Shown: in pieces, positions 47,181-58,298 of the stretch
Layout of the letters: each line of letters starts with the position of its first letter
Position numbering within the stretch: the first letter of the stretch is position 1
NCBI GenBank assembly: GCA_037501455.1
Contig: CM074860.1
Location: forward strand, 35,226,501 to 35,290,500
Source: Lantana camara
Taxonomy: Eukaryota > Streptophyta > Magnoliopsida > Lamiales > Verbenaceae
Direction: 5' to 3'
Length of the DNA: 64,000 bases
Position numbers and translations under genes: made by a program
Notes under the pieces: generated by a model
Told to the model about the DNA's origin: nothing
The model's input: only the letters and a program-made list of their open reading frames with translations
The model's database searches: none

Positions 47181-49122
47181 TGTTAGGAATAATGCCCTAG
47201 AAAGCCGATTGTATATCCGCTTTGTGCTTTTCCTTATTGTAATCACAGACAATCTTTGAATAAAATAACGAATTGAGGCAACACTTCTTTATATGCTCTT
47301 GTTTGGTATGCGTTTACTTTAGCTGTGCATGCATGAGAACTCCCCTAATCCTGATGACTTTAGGACTCTACCATTTAGGTGAAATGGTTCATGAAACGAG
47401 CCCTATATCACATAAGTCATGATTAGTAAAATACTCCAAGCCGATGAGTCCTACAGACAGTGGGAGTGTCAACTTGACTCCTCTAAGGCTTGCTTGTGGG
47501 ATCACGCCCTTAAGAAGGACCACCTTGTTTCATGGAGGTGCAAAGTGTATAGCTGATACGTGCGTGATACATGAGGGTGCTTACTTTAATAAGTAAGTTC
47601 ACTGAGGTGCCCCGTGTGAGAACATTCCTAAATGGGAAAGGAAGTTTCTATTTCAGGAAATGGAAACTTCCAGATTAGGAAATATCTCACGAGTCATTGA
47701 TGTGATTAATTGATCCTTAGACTTGAGGTTCCTTCTCACTTTATGAGTTAACTCTGTAGTCTTAGGTATAAGCTTTAAAGGGTGTCGCCTTAGACAACTG
47801 ATTCAAGGCTTATGCTGGGGTTGCACAAGTGATTCATGAAAGTGAATGAGAATCAAGAAAGGACCTACACTTGCATTTGCAAGGTGATCTCTTATTGTGT
47901 AAGTCATTCATATGCCATATGGAGTCCTTGGCCAAGGCAGTAGATCAAGACATCAAGAAAAGGGTTTCTTGGATTGAGATCAAATGGATATGAAATGCAC
48001 TTAGCTTTAAGACCGGATTATTAGGGTTCTAATTATTCCCTTACCCTAGATCTTGGTTGAGAGATAGTAAGTAGGAGGATTGTATCTCACATGAATCAAT
48101 GACTTAAAGGTTCTGTCGAATCCGAACATTCCAATTCAGCTAGGGGTTAAACACCTGTTGCTAGACTATGGTCGTTTAATCTGTGGACTGATTAATTAAT
48201 TAGTGAATTAATTAATTAGGGTCACTGCTAATTGAATTGAGAACCTAGAGGGTCACACACAACAACTTGGTTACATGAGTTGAGGCTTGAAAATGATTAA
48301 ACGAGTTAATCGAGCCTAGAGGGTTCCACACGTGTGAAGCCACACGTGTGGGTCACGTGAGTGACACATGTCCTTGTGACACGTGTCACACATGTGAATT
48401 TATATATATATTAAATGATTAATTTAGTTAATTATTTAATAGACTTTGGTTTAATTTTGAATTAAAAAGAAAGTCTAATTTTGGAGAAAATAATCTAGTT
48501 AATTAATTATGAATTAATTAATTAGATAAAATAAGTTATTTATTTTTATAATAAATAAAGTATAAAATTATCCAAAAAATAGTTTGGATATTTTTAGCTC
48601 TCTTAAAAGTTGACTTGAAATAGAATTCAAAGTCAAAGTTGGAAAATACTTGATGATCAAGTAATAGGAGAGAGAGGGACCAAATCCTTTGTCCATTAGG
48701 ACTAGGTTCGGCCGCCCCTCCCCTTTCCTATATATAGGGGAGCTCATGCTCCCCTTTAGAGCTAATTGACAATTCTTGGTTCATGTGTTGAACACCTTCC
48801 TTTCTCCAAGATTAAATTAAACCCTAGGTTAAGCCTAAACACTAACTAGAGAACTAGCATCCTTACTAGTTACATTGTGATCAAGTTGGTGGACTTTCTC
48901 TAGAGACTTCAAGTTAGAAGTTTGAAGATTCGAGCTTTACCAAGGAGAGGGGATCAAGCAGCGAGAAGAGCGTTCTTGGGTGGCTTGAAACGCTTCAAGA
49001 AAGAATAAAAGAAAAGTAAGTTTTCTATCTTTACGAATTTGGTTACACGATTGCGAGTTCAAGGTCCTTTTGTTGGGAAAATTTTTTAAATTCCGCTGCT
49101 TTCTGATTCGTGTTTTCCAACA
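47181..49122 (+). repeat. Element G 3' LTR (1942 bp)
   Basis: Same ends and length as the 5' LTR. It is followed by the GTTTC duplication and then the right part of LTR2 of D. Confidence 0.97.
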
Positions 49123-50043
49123 GTTTCTCTTGAGCCGGCGGAGGCAACCGTCAAAGGTTTCAAGGTAGTAATTAAACCTTGTCTCGTCTGTGTATGTGGA
49201 TAGTTAGGGCCGATCAACCATTCTATCAACCGGTGTTGGGGATGGATTATGATTTGTTTTGTTTCGTTTAGTTCTTCGTATATGGAAGTTGGGATGTGTG
49301 TGGCTCGTACTCGCCGAGTTGGTTTACTTTTGTATGATTTGTGAAACGAGAGTGGATTTCTAAGTACCTAAAATTTAGCATTTGCTCCTTTTTCCTTTTT
49401 TGTAACCTATGTATATCTATATCACGGGAATTTATTTGGCTTGCAAAAACCACTCTCGGTTCAAGGATCCTTCCGTTTTGACTAATTGCTTTGCTCTATA
49501 TATATATATTGGGTGCGTGAGTCAGCCCCCCACTAGTCTTTAGGACTAACCCTCGCTGTTGTTTTTTCCCTTTTCCCTTTCTTTTGAATTTGCAGGTTCT
49601 TCCGAGTCAAGCTAGGCGGTAAGTGTCTTTTGGGTTTACTTGTGGTATAGCTTGAGTCTTCATGCATCGTAGTGGATTTCTTCTTCTTTTGCTTATGTAT
49701 TTTAAGATTACGTACTCGGTTTACACTTGTGCTATTTTGTCCATGTTGGCCTTGGACATTCTGTATATAATCTAGCTTGTATCTTGAATACCTGACCCTC
49801 CCCCATTTTGATATGTATATGTGATGGTCTTGGGATTTTTGTTAGCTTATGAATTGCTTCCGCTACTCTGATTTTAATTCTCGCAGTTCTTGAGGGTCTA
49901 GGCCGCCTAGCGAGGGTGTGAGTTTTGTGTGTCTCCCGTTCGCTATGGTTTGATACGGGTGCGAACTTCCATTTCGTTACTCGTGTTGGACCTTAGTGCG
50001 GGGGATGTGGCACCCTTCGCTCTGGGGGTGTTACATCCTTGCG

Positions 50044-50055
50044 TGGTATCAGAGC
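50044..50055 (+). other. Element D primer binding site 2 (tRNA-iMet)
   Basis: TGGTATCAGAGC after LTR2. A second primer site inside one insertion supports the dimer structure. Confidence 0.95.
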
Positions 50056-50244
50056 TCTCTGTTGCAAAACTAGAGCTCTGGAGTCGTGTTGAGTCTGTCT
50101 AGGTCGTTCGGTATAGGAGTATGTGATTAGTTGCATTCACCGACCTCTCTATGTGACTTAATTGTTTTAAATTTGTGATAATTGACTTCCTGATCATGAA
50201 CTGAACCCCATGCATCGATATTTCTTGATTTGTGTATTTTTAGG

Positions 50245-53200
50245 ATGCCTCCAAGAAGGAGAGCAGATAGGGAGCAGACTCCTGATCTTAATCAACCCCC
50301 TCCACAAGCACCTCCACCTCCTCCGATGAATACTGAGAATATTGTGCAGGCTCTTTTGAACCAGCTTCAACAGAATCAAAGGAATAATCCACCATTGGAA
50401 GGACAAGGTGAGCCAGTAACTCCGGCCTTTAAGGAGTTCAGAAACAACAATCCCCCGAAGTGGTATGGAGGAGATGACATCCAAGCCGAAGAGTGGTTGT
50501 CAGAAGTTGCGGGAATTTGGGAAATTTGCCCCGCTCCTTCGCATGAGAAAGCGGTTTATACAGCCCGGTTTGTTCAAGGTCCCGCATCCAATTGGCTCAA
50601 AGCTATGAGAGCTCGATTGGAGAGGAATGGAGAGGAATTTGATTGGGAAAGTTTTGTAAGGGAGTTTAGTCACAAGTATGTTCCTCCAAGTGCCCGTGAG
50701 AGAAGATTGCAACAATTTACAGAATTGAGACAAGGAAACCGAACTGTGGAAGAGTATATATTGGAATTTGATAGATTTGCACCGTATGCACCACACATCA
50801 CCAATGATGACACCCAGAAGGCCCGGAACTTTATTCATGGTTTGATATATGAGGTTCAAGATGCTCTTAAGGCGGCTACGGTGGATACGTGGGAGAAGGC
50901 TACGAGGAAGGCTATTAAGGTGGAAGCCAACAACAAGAGATTGAGGCCGACTTACTCTTCGAGCCAAGGTTCGAGCTCTAATTTGGGAAAGAGGCCTGCA
51001 TCCTATAGTGGGCCTCCGGTTTTCAAACCCCAAGGTCCTACTACTTCGGTCAAGAAGGCTCGACGTCCGGTACCGGCGGTACCAGTTCTATCGGCCCCGA
51101 TTCAGTGTGGCTATTGCAAGGGTCCCAATCACACCGAGGAGAATTGCCGGAAGAAATTGAGAAGATGTTATAAGTGTGGAGAGCCCGGCCATTTGATTAG
51201 TACTTGTCCTCAAGTGAGAGCACCTCAGCCTCGAGCTCCTCAGCCGTTGAATGTGATGCCTCCGAGAGCACCGATCCAAGCGAGGGCCTACGCGTTAGAG
51301 GGCGAGGAAGAGAATGTGGAAGTGGATGCCAATGCCGTTGTTGAAGGTACTATCCACATTCATGGCATTCCATTGCATGCATTGTTTGATCCGGGAGCAA
51401 CGCATTCATTTATTGCTTCCCGGCTTGCTTCTACTCTTCCATTGCCTGTTGCTTGCCTAGATGATTCCTTTATTGTTTCTTCTTCCCTTGGTGCTACTTT
51501 GGCTACGAGTTGTGTTTACAGAGGTTGTCCGGTGGTTGTGGAAGATCAAGAGTATCCGGCAGATTTGATCAAGATGCCGATTAAGAAGTATGAGGTGATT
51601 CTGGGTATGGACTGGTTGTACCGTTACCGAGCTATGATGGATTATTTTGCCAAGAGGGTGACTTTGGGTTATACGGTCTTTGCGGGTCAGAGGTTGAAAA
51701 CCTGCCCGTTTATTTCCTTCATGGAAGCAAGTAGATTGTTCCGGGACGGTGCGACGGGCTATATGGCCTACCTTTTGAATAAGCCAAAGGATCAGGCCAA
51801 GCTCGAAGAGACGGAGATCGTGAAGGAATTCCCCGATGTGTTTCCGGAGAACTTGGGATCTTTACCTCCGGATCGGGACGTCGAGTTTGTGATAGATCTC
51901 TATCCCGGAGCAGAACCGTATGCGAAATCTCCCTATAGGATGGCTCCAGCCGAGTTGAAGGAGCTGAAGATGCAATTGGACGAGCTCTTAGAGTGTGGTT
52001 ACATTCGCCCGAGCACTTCTCCGTGGGGTGCTCCGGTCCTATTTGTAAAGAAGAAAGACGGGACTTTGCGAATGTGTATTGACTACCGTGAGCTGAACCG
52101 GTTAAAGGTTAAGAACAAATACCCGCTTCCTTACATTGAAGAGTTATTCGATCTCCTGCAAGGCTCGAGTGTTTATTCCAAGTTGGATTTAAGGCAAGGG
52201 TATTACCAATTGCGTATCCGGGAGGGAGATATACCGAAGACGGGTTTCAACACGAGGTATGGGCATTTCGAGTTTGTGATCATGCCTTTTGGTCTTACCA
52301 ATGCCCCAGTCGCGTTTATGGATATGATGCACTGAATATTCCGGTCTTACCTCGATAAATTCGTGGTCATCTTTATAGATGATATTCTGGTGTATTCGAG
52401 GTCCGAAGAAGAGCACGCGCGACATTTGAGCATTGTCTTGTCTACGCTTCGAGAGCACAGATTGTTTGCCAAGTTCAGTAAGTACGAGTTCTGGTTGGAT
52501 CGAGTTTCCTTTTTGGGTCACTTCATTTCAGGGAATAGTATAGAGGTGGATCCGACGAAGATCGAAACAGCGATGCTTTGGAAACCACCGAAGAATGCCT
52601 CGGAAGTGAGAAGTTTTCTCAGGTTGGCAGGGTATTATAGGCTCTTTGTGAAAGATTTCTCGAAGATTGCTTCCCCGTTGACCCGGTTAACTAAGAAAGA
52701 GGTGAAATTCGAGTGGGATGAGGCGTGTGAGAAGAGTTTCCAAACTCTTAAGGAGAGGTTGACTACTGCACCGGTTTTAACCCTACCCGAGGGTTCGGAA
52801 GGCTACTCAGTTTATACCGATGCTTGGAAGGAAGGTCTCGGGTGTGTGTTGATGCAGAATGGCAAGGTTGTAGCCTACGCCTCAAGGAAATTAAAGGATC
52901 ACGAGAAGAACTATCCCACTCATGACTTGGAACTCGCCGCGGTGGTGTTTGCTTTGATGAAATGGCGGCATTACCTTTATGGAGTCACTTTTGAAGTGTT
53001 TACCGACCACCAGAGTCTTAAGTATTTGTTTACTCACAAGGATTTGAACGTAAGACAGAGAAGATGGATGGAGACACTTGAGGACTATGATTGTAAGATT
53101 CAGTACCATCCGGGTAAAGCCAATGTGGTGGCGGATGCTTTGAGTAGGAAAGCGAGTGTTTCAGGTTTGGAAGCAGATTCTAGTGGACAGGGTTCAGTGG

Positions 53201-54708
53201 TTTTGGTTTCAGAGGCTCGTTTGGCTAATATCTCGGTTCAGCCGGTTTTGAAGCAGCGTTTGATAGAAGCTCAGTCCGTGGATTCGGAGATTCAGAAATT
53301 GGTAACTAAGTCGAGGATTGATCCTGAAACCAAGTTTGGATTTGATGATTCAGGGTTGTTCAGGTTCAAGGCTGGGGTTTGTGTTCCGGAAGAGCTTAAG
53401 CAGTTGGTACTTGATGAAGCCCACAAGTCAGCCTATGCAGTACATCCCGGTACCACCAAAATGTACAAGGATCTAAGGAATTTATATTGGTGGAACGGCA
53501 TGAAGAGAGACATTGCTAACTATGTTAGAAGATGTCAGACATGCCAAGTGGTGAAGGCAGAACACCAGAAACCGGGAGGAACTCTCCAACCACTTCCAAT
53601 ACCCGAGTGGAAGTGGGAGCAAGTGACAATGGAATTCGTGTCCGGCTTGCCAAGGACCAAAGGAGGTTCCGATGGAATTTGGGTGATTATTGATCGGTTG
53701 ACGAAGTCGGCGCATTTTCTTAAGGTGAAGATGTTCGACAAGGTTCCTAAGTTGGCCCGGTTATATCGGAAAGAGGTTGTTAGATTGCATGGTACTCCGG
53801 TCAGCATTGTTTCAGATAGAGACCCTTGGTTCACATCCACTTTTTGGCAGGAATTGCAGAAGTGTTTAGGAACGAAGCTCCACTTTAGTACTGCATTTCA
53901 CCCACAGACGGACGGACAGTCCGAGAAGCTAATAAGGTATCTCGAGGACATGCTACGTGCTTGTGCCTTGGATTATCAGGATTCGTGGGAGGAACAGTTG
54001 GATTTGATTGTGTATGCCTACAACAACAGCTTTCAGTCTTCTATTGGGATGGCACCGTATGAGGCTCTATATGGAAGGAAATGCTGATCCCCTCTCTTTT
54101 GGGATATTGATGAGTGGAGATGGACTAAAGATGGAAAGCTCGAGAGAGCTAAGAAGCCTAAGGAGATTCAAGATACCATCGAGAGGGTGAAAGTGATTAG
54201 ACAGAGGTTGAAGGCGGCACAGGACAGGCAGAGAACCTATGCAGATAAGAGAAGACGACCCTTAGAGTTTGAGAAAGGAGATAAGGTCTTTCTGAAGGCA
54301 TCTCCTAGAAAAGGGTATGCTCGGATTGGTAAAGGCGGGAAGCTTAACCCTCGCTACTTAGGCCCCTTTGAGATCCTTGATCGAGTTGGGGAAGTAGCTT
54401 ACAGACTTGATTTACCACCGAGTTTGACCGGGATTCATAATGTGTTCCATGTTTCGCAGCTTCGGAAACATTATCCCGATGAGTCTTCTATTCTCCCAGT
54501 TGAGAAAGTTCAGTTAGAGCCGGATTTGACTTTTAAGAAGTATCCAGTTCAGGTGTTGGACCGGAAGATGCAAGAGTTGAGGAATAGGCAAATCCCTCTT
54601 GTGAAAGTCTTATGGCGTGACCAAGAATCTGAGGAAGCCACTTGGGAGACCGAGGATAAGATGAAATAGTTGTATCCGGATCTTTTCAAGACCTCGCCTC
54701 GGACCTGA
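50245..54708 (+). pseudogene. Element D interior 2: nearly complete gag-pol with three nonsense changes
   Basis: The frame runs from [11 protein letters not shown] without any shift to the original stop at 54706-54708. It is broken only by TGA at 52333-52335 (after FMDMMH), TGA at 54085-54087 (after YGRKC) and TAG at 54667-54669 (in the chromodomain). Each differs by one C-to-T change from the expected or sister codon. Zinc knuckles (about 51106-51209), [10 protein letters not shown] protease, RT FIDDIL, RNase H, integrase and chromodomain (VKVLWRDQESEEATWETE) are all present. The first catalytic Asp of integrase is Glu here (GAA at 53632-53634, VTMEFVSG). It is the best preserved gypsy coding copy in the window. 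Confidence 0.94.
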
Positions 54709-54734
54709 GGACAGGTCCTTTTGAAGGAGGGAGG
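54701..54734 (+). other. Element D stop-codon hairpin and polypurine tract 2
   Basis: Identical hairpin GGACCTGAGGACAGGTCC (54701-54718) and tract GAAGGAGGGAGG (54723-54734), just before LTR3. Confidence 0.88.
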
Positions 54735-54736
54735 TT

Positions 54737-57627
54737 TGCAACATCCCGACTGATCAGACTTTTCAGGTAACCTCTTATATGCGCTATTTAATTATCACTT
54801 TAAGTGATTATGTGATATTTAATTGCTAACGTGGATTAATTGAAGTTATTTGAACTTAATTGCGTTGGTATGGATTTGTTTAATTTGATCGTTTAATTTT
54901 CCTTCACTTTGTATTTTGCTCGTTTTAGATTCGTAATTAATTCTGATTTTTGTGAATTCATGATATGTGTTAATTGTATGCTTTATGGACTCGTTTATAT
55001 GCTCGTTATATGTTTTGGTATTTGTTTTGGTTGCCTTTTTGGGTTCGTTTTGGAGATGGGACCTAAAGGAGGCTAAAGAGCACTTAGCGCACCTTGGGTT
55101 CCGGGATGCGTATCTTGAGCTCGGGAATTCGGATTCGAATTCCGTCACCTCTGTTGAACTCGTTTCCACGATTCAGGTTTAATGGGATAAGCCTCACATT
55201 TTTCTAAGCTCATTAAGACCTTGGAATTTCACCCGTAACGAGCCCCTTTCGCTTGAGAGCTACCTTTTGACCTAGCTATGACTTTGTGGACCCCACTTAA
55301 ACCTTAACCAAGCCTTAACCATGAGTTAGACCTTGAGTTGAGCCCTCTCTTCCCCTTTTTCTGCTGGAAACCGAGCCATACCTCTCTCCCTCCCACAAGA
55401 ACCGATCAGCCAAGGAAGCAAGAAGGAAGAAGAAACCCCTTTGTCCATTTTCAGATTTTTGAGCTCAAATCTTCACCCAAGCTTCTCCAATTTGAAAGGT
55501 GAGTTCATGGTTGTCATCTTCACTCTCTCTTCTCTCTTTTATGTGCTCTTGAGTTCATTTCCATGGTTGATTGATGAGATATAGCAAGCATGTGAATAGT
55601 AGTAGTTGGGAGAATTTGTTGGATACTTGCTCCTTCCTTGTTTCCTTGAGATTTGATGATGATATTATGCTCCTAGGACTTGATTCTTGGCATTTATTAC
55701 ATTTCCTTGCTTGGTAGTTGGAGTATGAGTGATTGGTTTTAATTGGGTTTGCTGAGCTTGCTGTTTGAATTGATTACGTTTTTCCGTACCGAGACACGGG
55801 GGTGTCTCGGTTTGCCCTTTGTTGGTGACACAGGCGTGTCACCTTTTGGATTCCGTTGTTCCATTTCTGTACTGAGACACGGGGGTGTCTCAGCTTGCCC
55901 TTCCAGGGGGGCACGGGCGTGTCCCCTAGGAACTCTAGTTTTCGCTCGTTTTTGCTTGGTTTTGCTTTCTTTCCGTTGCTTCTTGTTGATCCTTCTTGCC
56001 TCGTTTTTGGTGTGTATGCATGACCAACTTGATATATTTTGTGTTAAGCCTTATGTTATGAATTTGTTACTTGATTTATCTCCTCGTTTATGATATATGT
56101 CCGAATATGCATTGAATGCTCATAAATGATCTAAATGTGGATTCATTTCATATCACTTGCATCATAAACATACATACACATGTACCGAGCATCAATGTGG
56201 TTCATATTGAGTTTAAGAGTGTTCCTTGTTGTTTGTCTTGTTTAGAGGATCTTCCTGTTGAGGACGAGCTTGCTCCGTAGGTGTCCGGTTTCCCCTTTTT
56301 GTCTCCACTACGTCCGTTGATAAGGTGAGGTTTTTGTTCTTTTAGTTATTCGACCTATAACCCTATTTGATTTGAGGCCTTGCATGCGAATACGTATATT
56401 ATATGGTAACTAAGTGTATGATACATATGTTGCGGGATTTGTCCCATTTGTTATAAGAATTTGAAAACGTTTTGTATAAGTATATAAGCTATTTTACTTT
56501 CGTTTGAAAAGTTTAGTTTTGTGCAAGTGTGTGTGTGTAAGCGAGATGTGGCTTTGAAAGATAAGCTTTGAGGTATGTTTGTGTGACTTTCGTGATATGT
56601 TTGGGCCCCGGAGTGTGGTATGGTAATCTCGGGTCGACCGAGGGGTCGCCGAGCTCTTCCATCAACACCTCCATTTGAGAGTCTCACCCAACCTTAGGAG
56701 GTTGAGGAAGGGTGTTTCTCTTGAGCCAGCGGAGGCAACCGTCGAAGGTTTCAAGGTAGTAATTAAACCTTGTCTCGTCTGTGTATGTGGATAGTTAGGG
56801 CCGATCAACCCTTCTATCAACCGGTGTTGGGGATGGATTATGATTTGTTTTGTTTCATTTTGTTCTTCGTATATGGAAGTTGGGATGTGTGTGGCTCGTA
56901 CTCGCCGAGTTGGTTTACTTTTGTATGATTTGTGAAACGACAGTGGATTTCTAAGTACCTAAAATTTAGCATTTGCTCCTTTTTCCTTTTTTGTAACCTA
57001 TGTATATCTATATCACGGGAATTTATTTGGCTTGCAAAAACCACTCTCGGTTCAAGGATCCTTCCGTTTTGACTAATTGCTTTGCTCTATATATATATAT
57101 TGGGTGCGTGAGTCAGCCCCCTCACTAGTCTTTAGGACTAACCCTCGCTGTTGTTTTTCCCCTTTTCCCTTTCTTTTGAGTTTGCAGGTTCTTCCGAGTC
57201 AAGCTAGGCGGCAAGTGTCTTTTGGGTTTACTTGTGGTATAGCTTGAGTCTTCATGCATCGTAGTGGATTTCTTCTTCTTTTGCTTATGTATTTTAAGAT
57301 TATGTACTCGGTTTACACTTGTGCTATTTTGGCCATGCTGGCATTGGACATTCTGTATATAATCTAGCTTGTATCTTGAATACTTGACCCTCCCCCATTT
57401 TGATATGTATATTTGATGATCTTGGGATTTTTGTTAGCTTATGAATTGCTTCCGCTACTCTGATTTTAATTCTCGCAGTTCTTGAGGGTCTAGGCCGCCT
57501 AGCGAGGGTGTGAGTTTTGTGTGTCTCCCGTTCGCTATGGTTTGATACGGGTGCAAACTTCCATTTCGTTACTCGTGTTGGACCTTAGTGCGGGGGATGT
57601 GGCACCCTTCGCTCTGGGGGTGTTACA
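54737..57627 (+). repeat. Element D LTR3 (2891 bp)
   Basis: Starts TGCAACATCCCGACTG, with the third base changed from the usual T, and ends GGGGGTGTTACA before TCGAA. The hairpin cluster is at 55789-55926, the mini-exon-like block at 56246-56324 and the AGTC hairpin at 57126-57140. Confidence 0.95.
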
Positions 57628-57632
57628 TCGAA

Positions 57633-58298
57633 TCCGAGTTCTCGAGCTCAAGATATCACATACGGAACCAAGGGTACGCTAATTGCTCGTTAGCCCCCGA
57701 TTTGGTTCCACAATTCAAAATAAATTCTTTAACACGTCAAACAAGATCAAAAACATGAAACGAGCAAACGGACATGTTTATAACACATAAATGTACAACA
57801 TACTAAATTCTCACAATTTTTCGAATTCAATTCAAATAGGAATGACACTCAAACATGTCACACATGCGCATATAGTTCAAGAATTCAATTAAATTCAAAT
57901 AATTCAAATATTTATAAAATAAACTAAAATTAAAATAAATAAAAATAAAACTTAACGGAATAATGAAATATAATAAAATAATAGTTAAGCTTATAAAAAG
58001 AAAACAACTAAATTCAATTTCCAATTAAAATTTTAAAAATCACGAATTAGATTAAATTAAATATTAGCAAAATTAAGATATAATTAATTGTCATTAGTAC
58101 TTAATTATCAAATTAAATATTTTACTTAACGTAATGAAATAGAATAATAAAAGGAAATAAAATAACTAATAACAGTTTATATTAAAATTAAATATTTAAA
58201 ACACTTATAAACAATTAATCACATAATTAAATAATTTAATTGCGCAATTTATAAACAAATACGACACATTAGTATAATTGAAAAACCGGGGCGTTACA
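57633..58298 (-). repeat. Element B 5' LTR (right copy), outer part
   Basis: Continues the B LTR after the D insertion and matches 12833-13498. On the minus strand it starts TGTAACGCCCCGG at 58298. The next five bases, ATAAG, would be one half of the target duplication of B. The other half lies outside the window. Confidence 0.93.

Larger units (their letters stand above)
39065..49122 (+). mobile_element. Element G: full-length Ty1/copia element, Angela-like
   Basis: Two 1942-bp LTRs, a primer site, a long leader, one uninterrupted Gag-Pol frame and a polypurine tract, all flanked by GTTTC. Empty sites exist in LTR1 (22103-22107) and LTR3 of D. The LTR start TGTTAGGAATAATGCCCTAGA and pol motifs such as SYILGIKIYRDRSRRLIGLSQ match the Angela/BARE lineage as I know it. 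By eye I count six LTR differences, about 0.3 percent, so it is the youngest insertion here. This element could be autonomous. Confidence 0.96.
37087..50035 (+). repeat. Element D LTR2 (shared middle LTR), interrupted by G
   Basis: Left part 37087-39064 and right part 49128-50035 join to about 2886 bp. It serves as 3' LTR for interior 1 and 5' LTR for interior 2. The break is element G with duplication GTTTC (39060-39064 and 49123-49127). The hairpin cluster is at 38135-38272, the mini-exon-like block at 38592-38670 and the AGTC hairpin at 49534-49548. At many sites it agrees with LTR3 against LTR1. Confidence 0.93.
20126..57627 (+). mobile_element. Element D: tandem (three-LTR) Ty3/gypsy chromovirus
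   Basis: One insertion flanked by TCGAA at 20121-20125 and 57628-57632. The uninterrupted target is visible at 12828-12832. Order: LTR1 (20126-23016), interior 1 (23017-37086), LTR2 (37087-50035, interrupted by G), interior 2 (50036-54736), LTR3 (54737-57627). Both interiors have a primer site, gag-pol and a polypurine tract, and they share the middle LTR. Such dimers can arise by unequal recombination between related elements. Neither interior keeps an open gag-pol. Pol motifs and a chromodomain place it with Tekay/Del-like chromoviruses. Confidence 0.92.
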
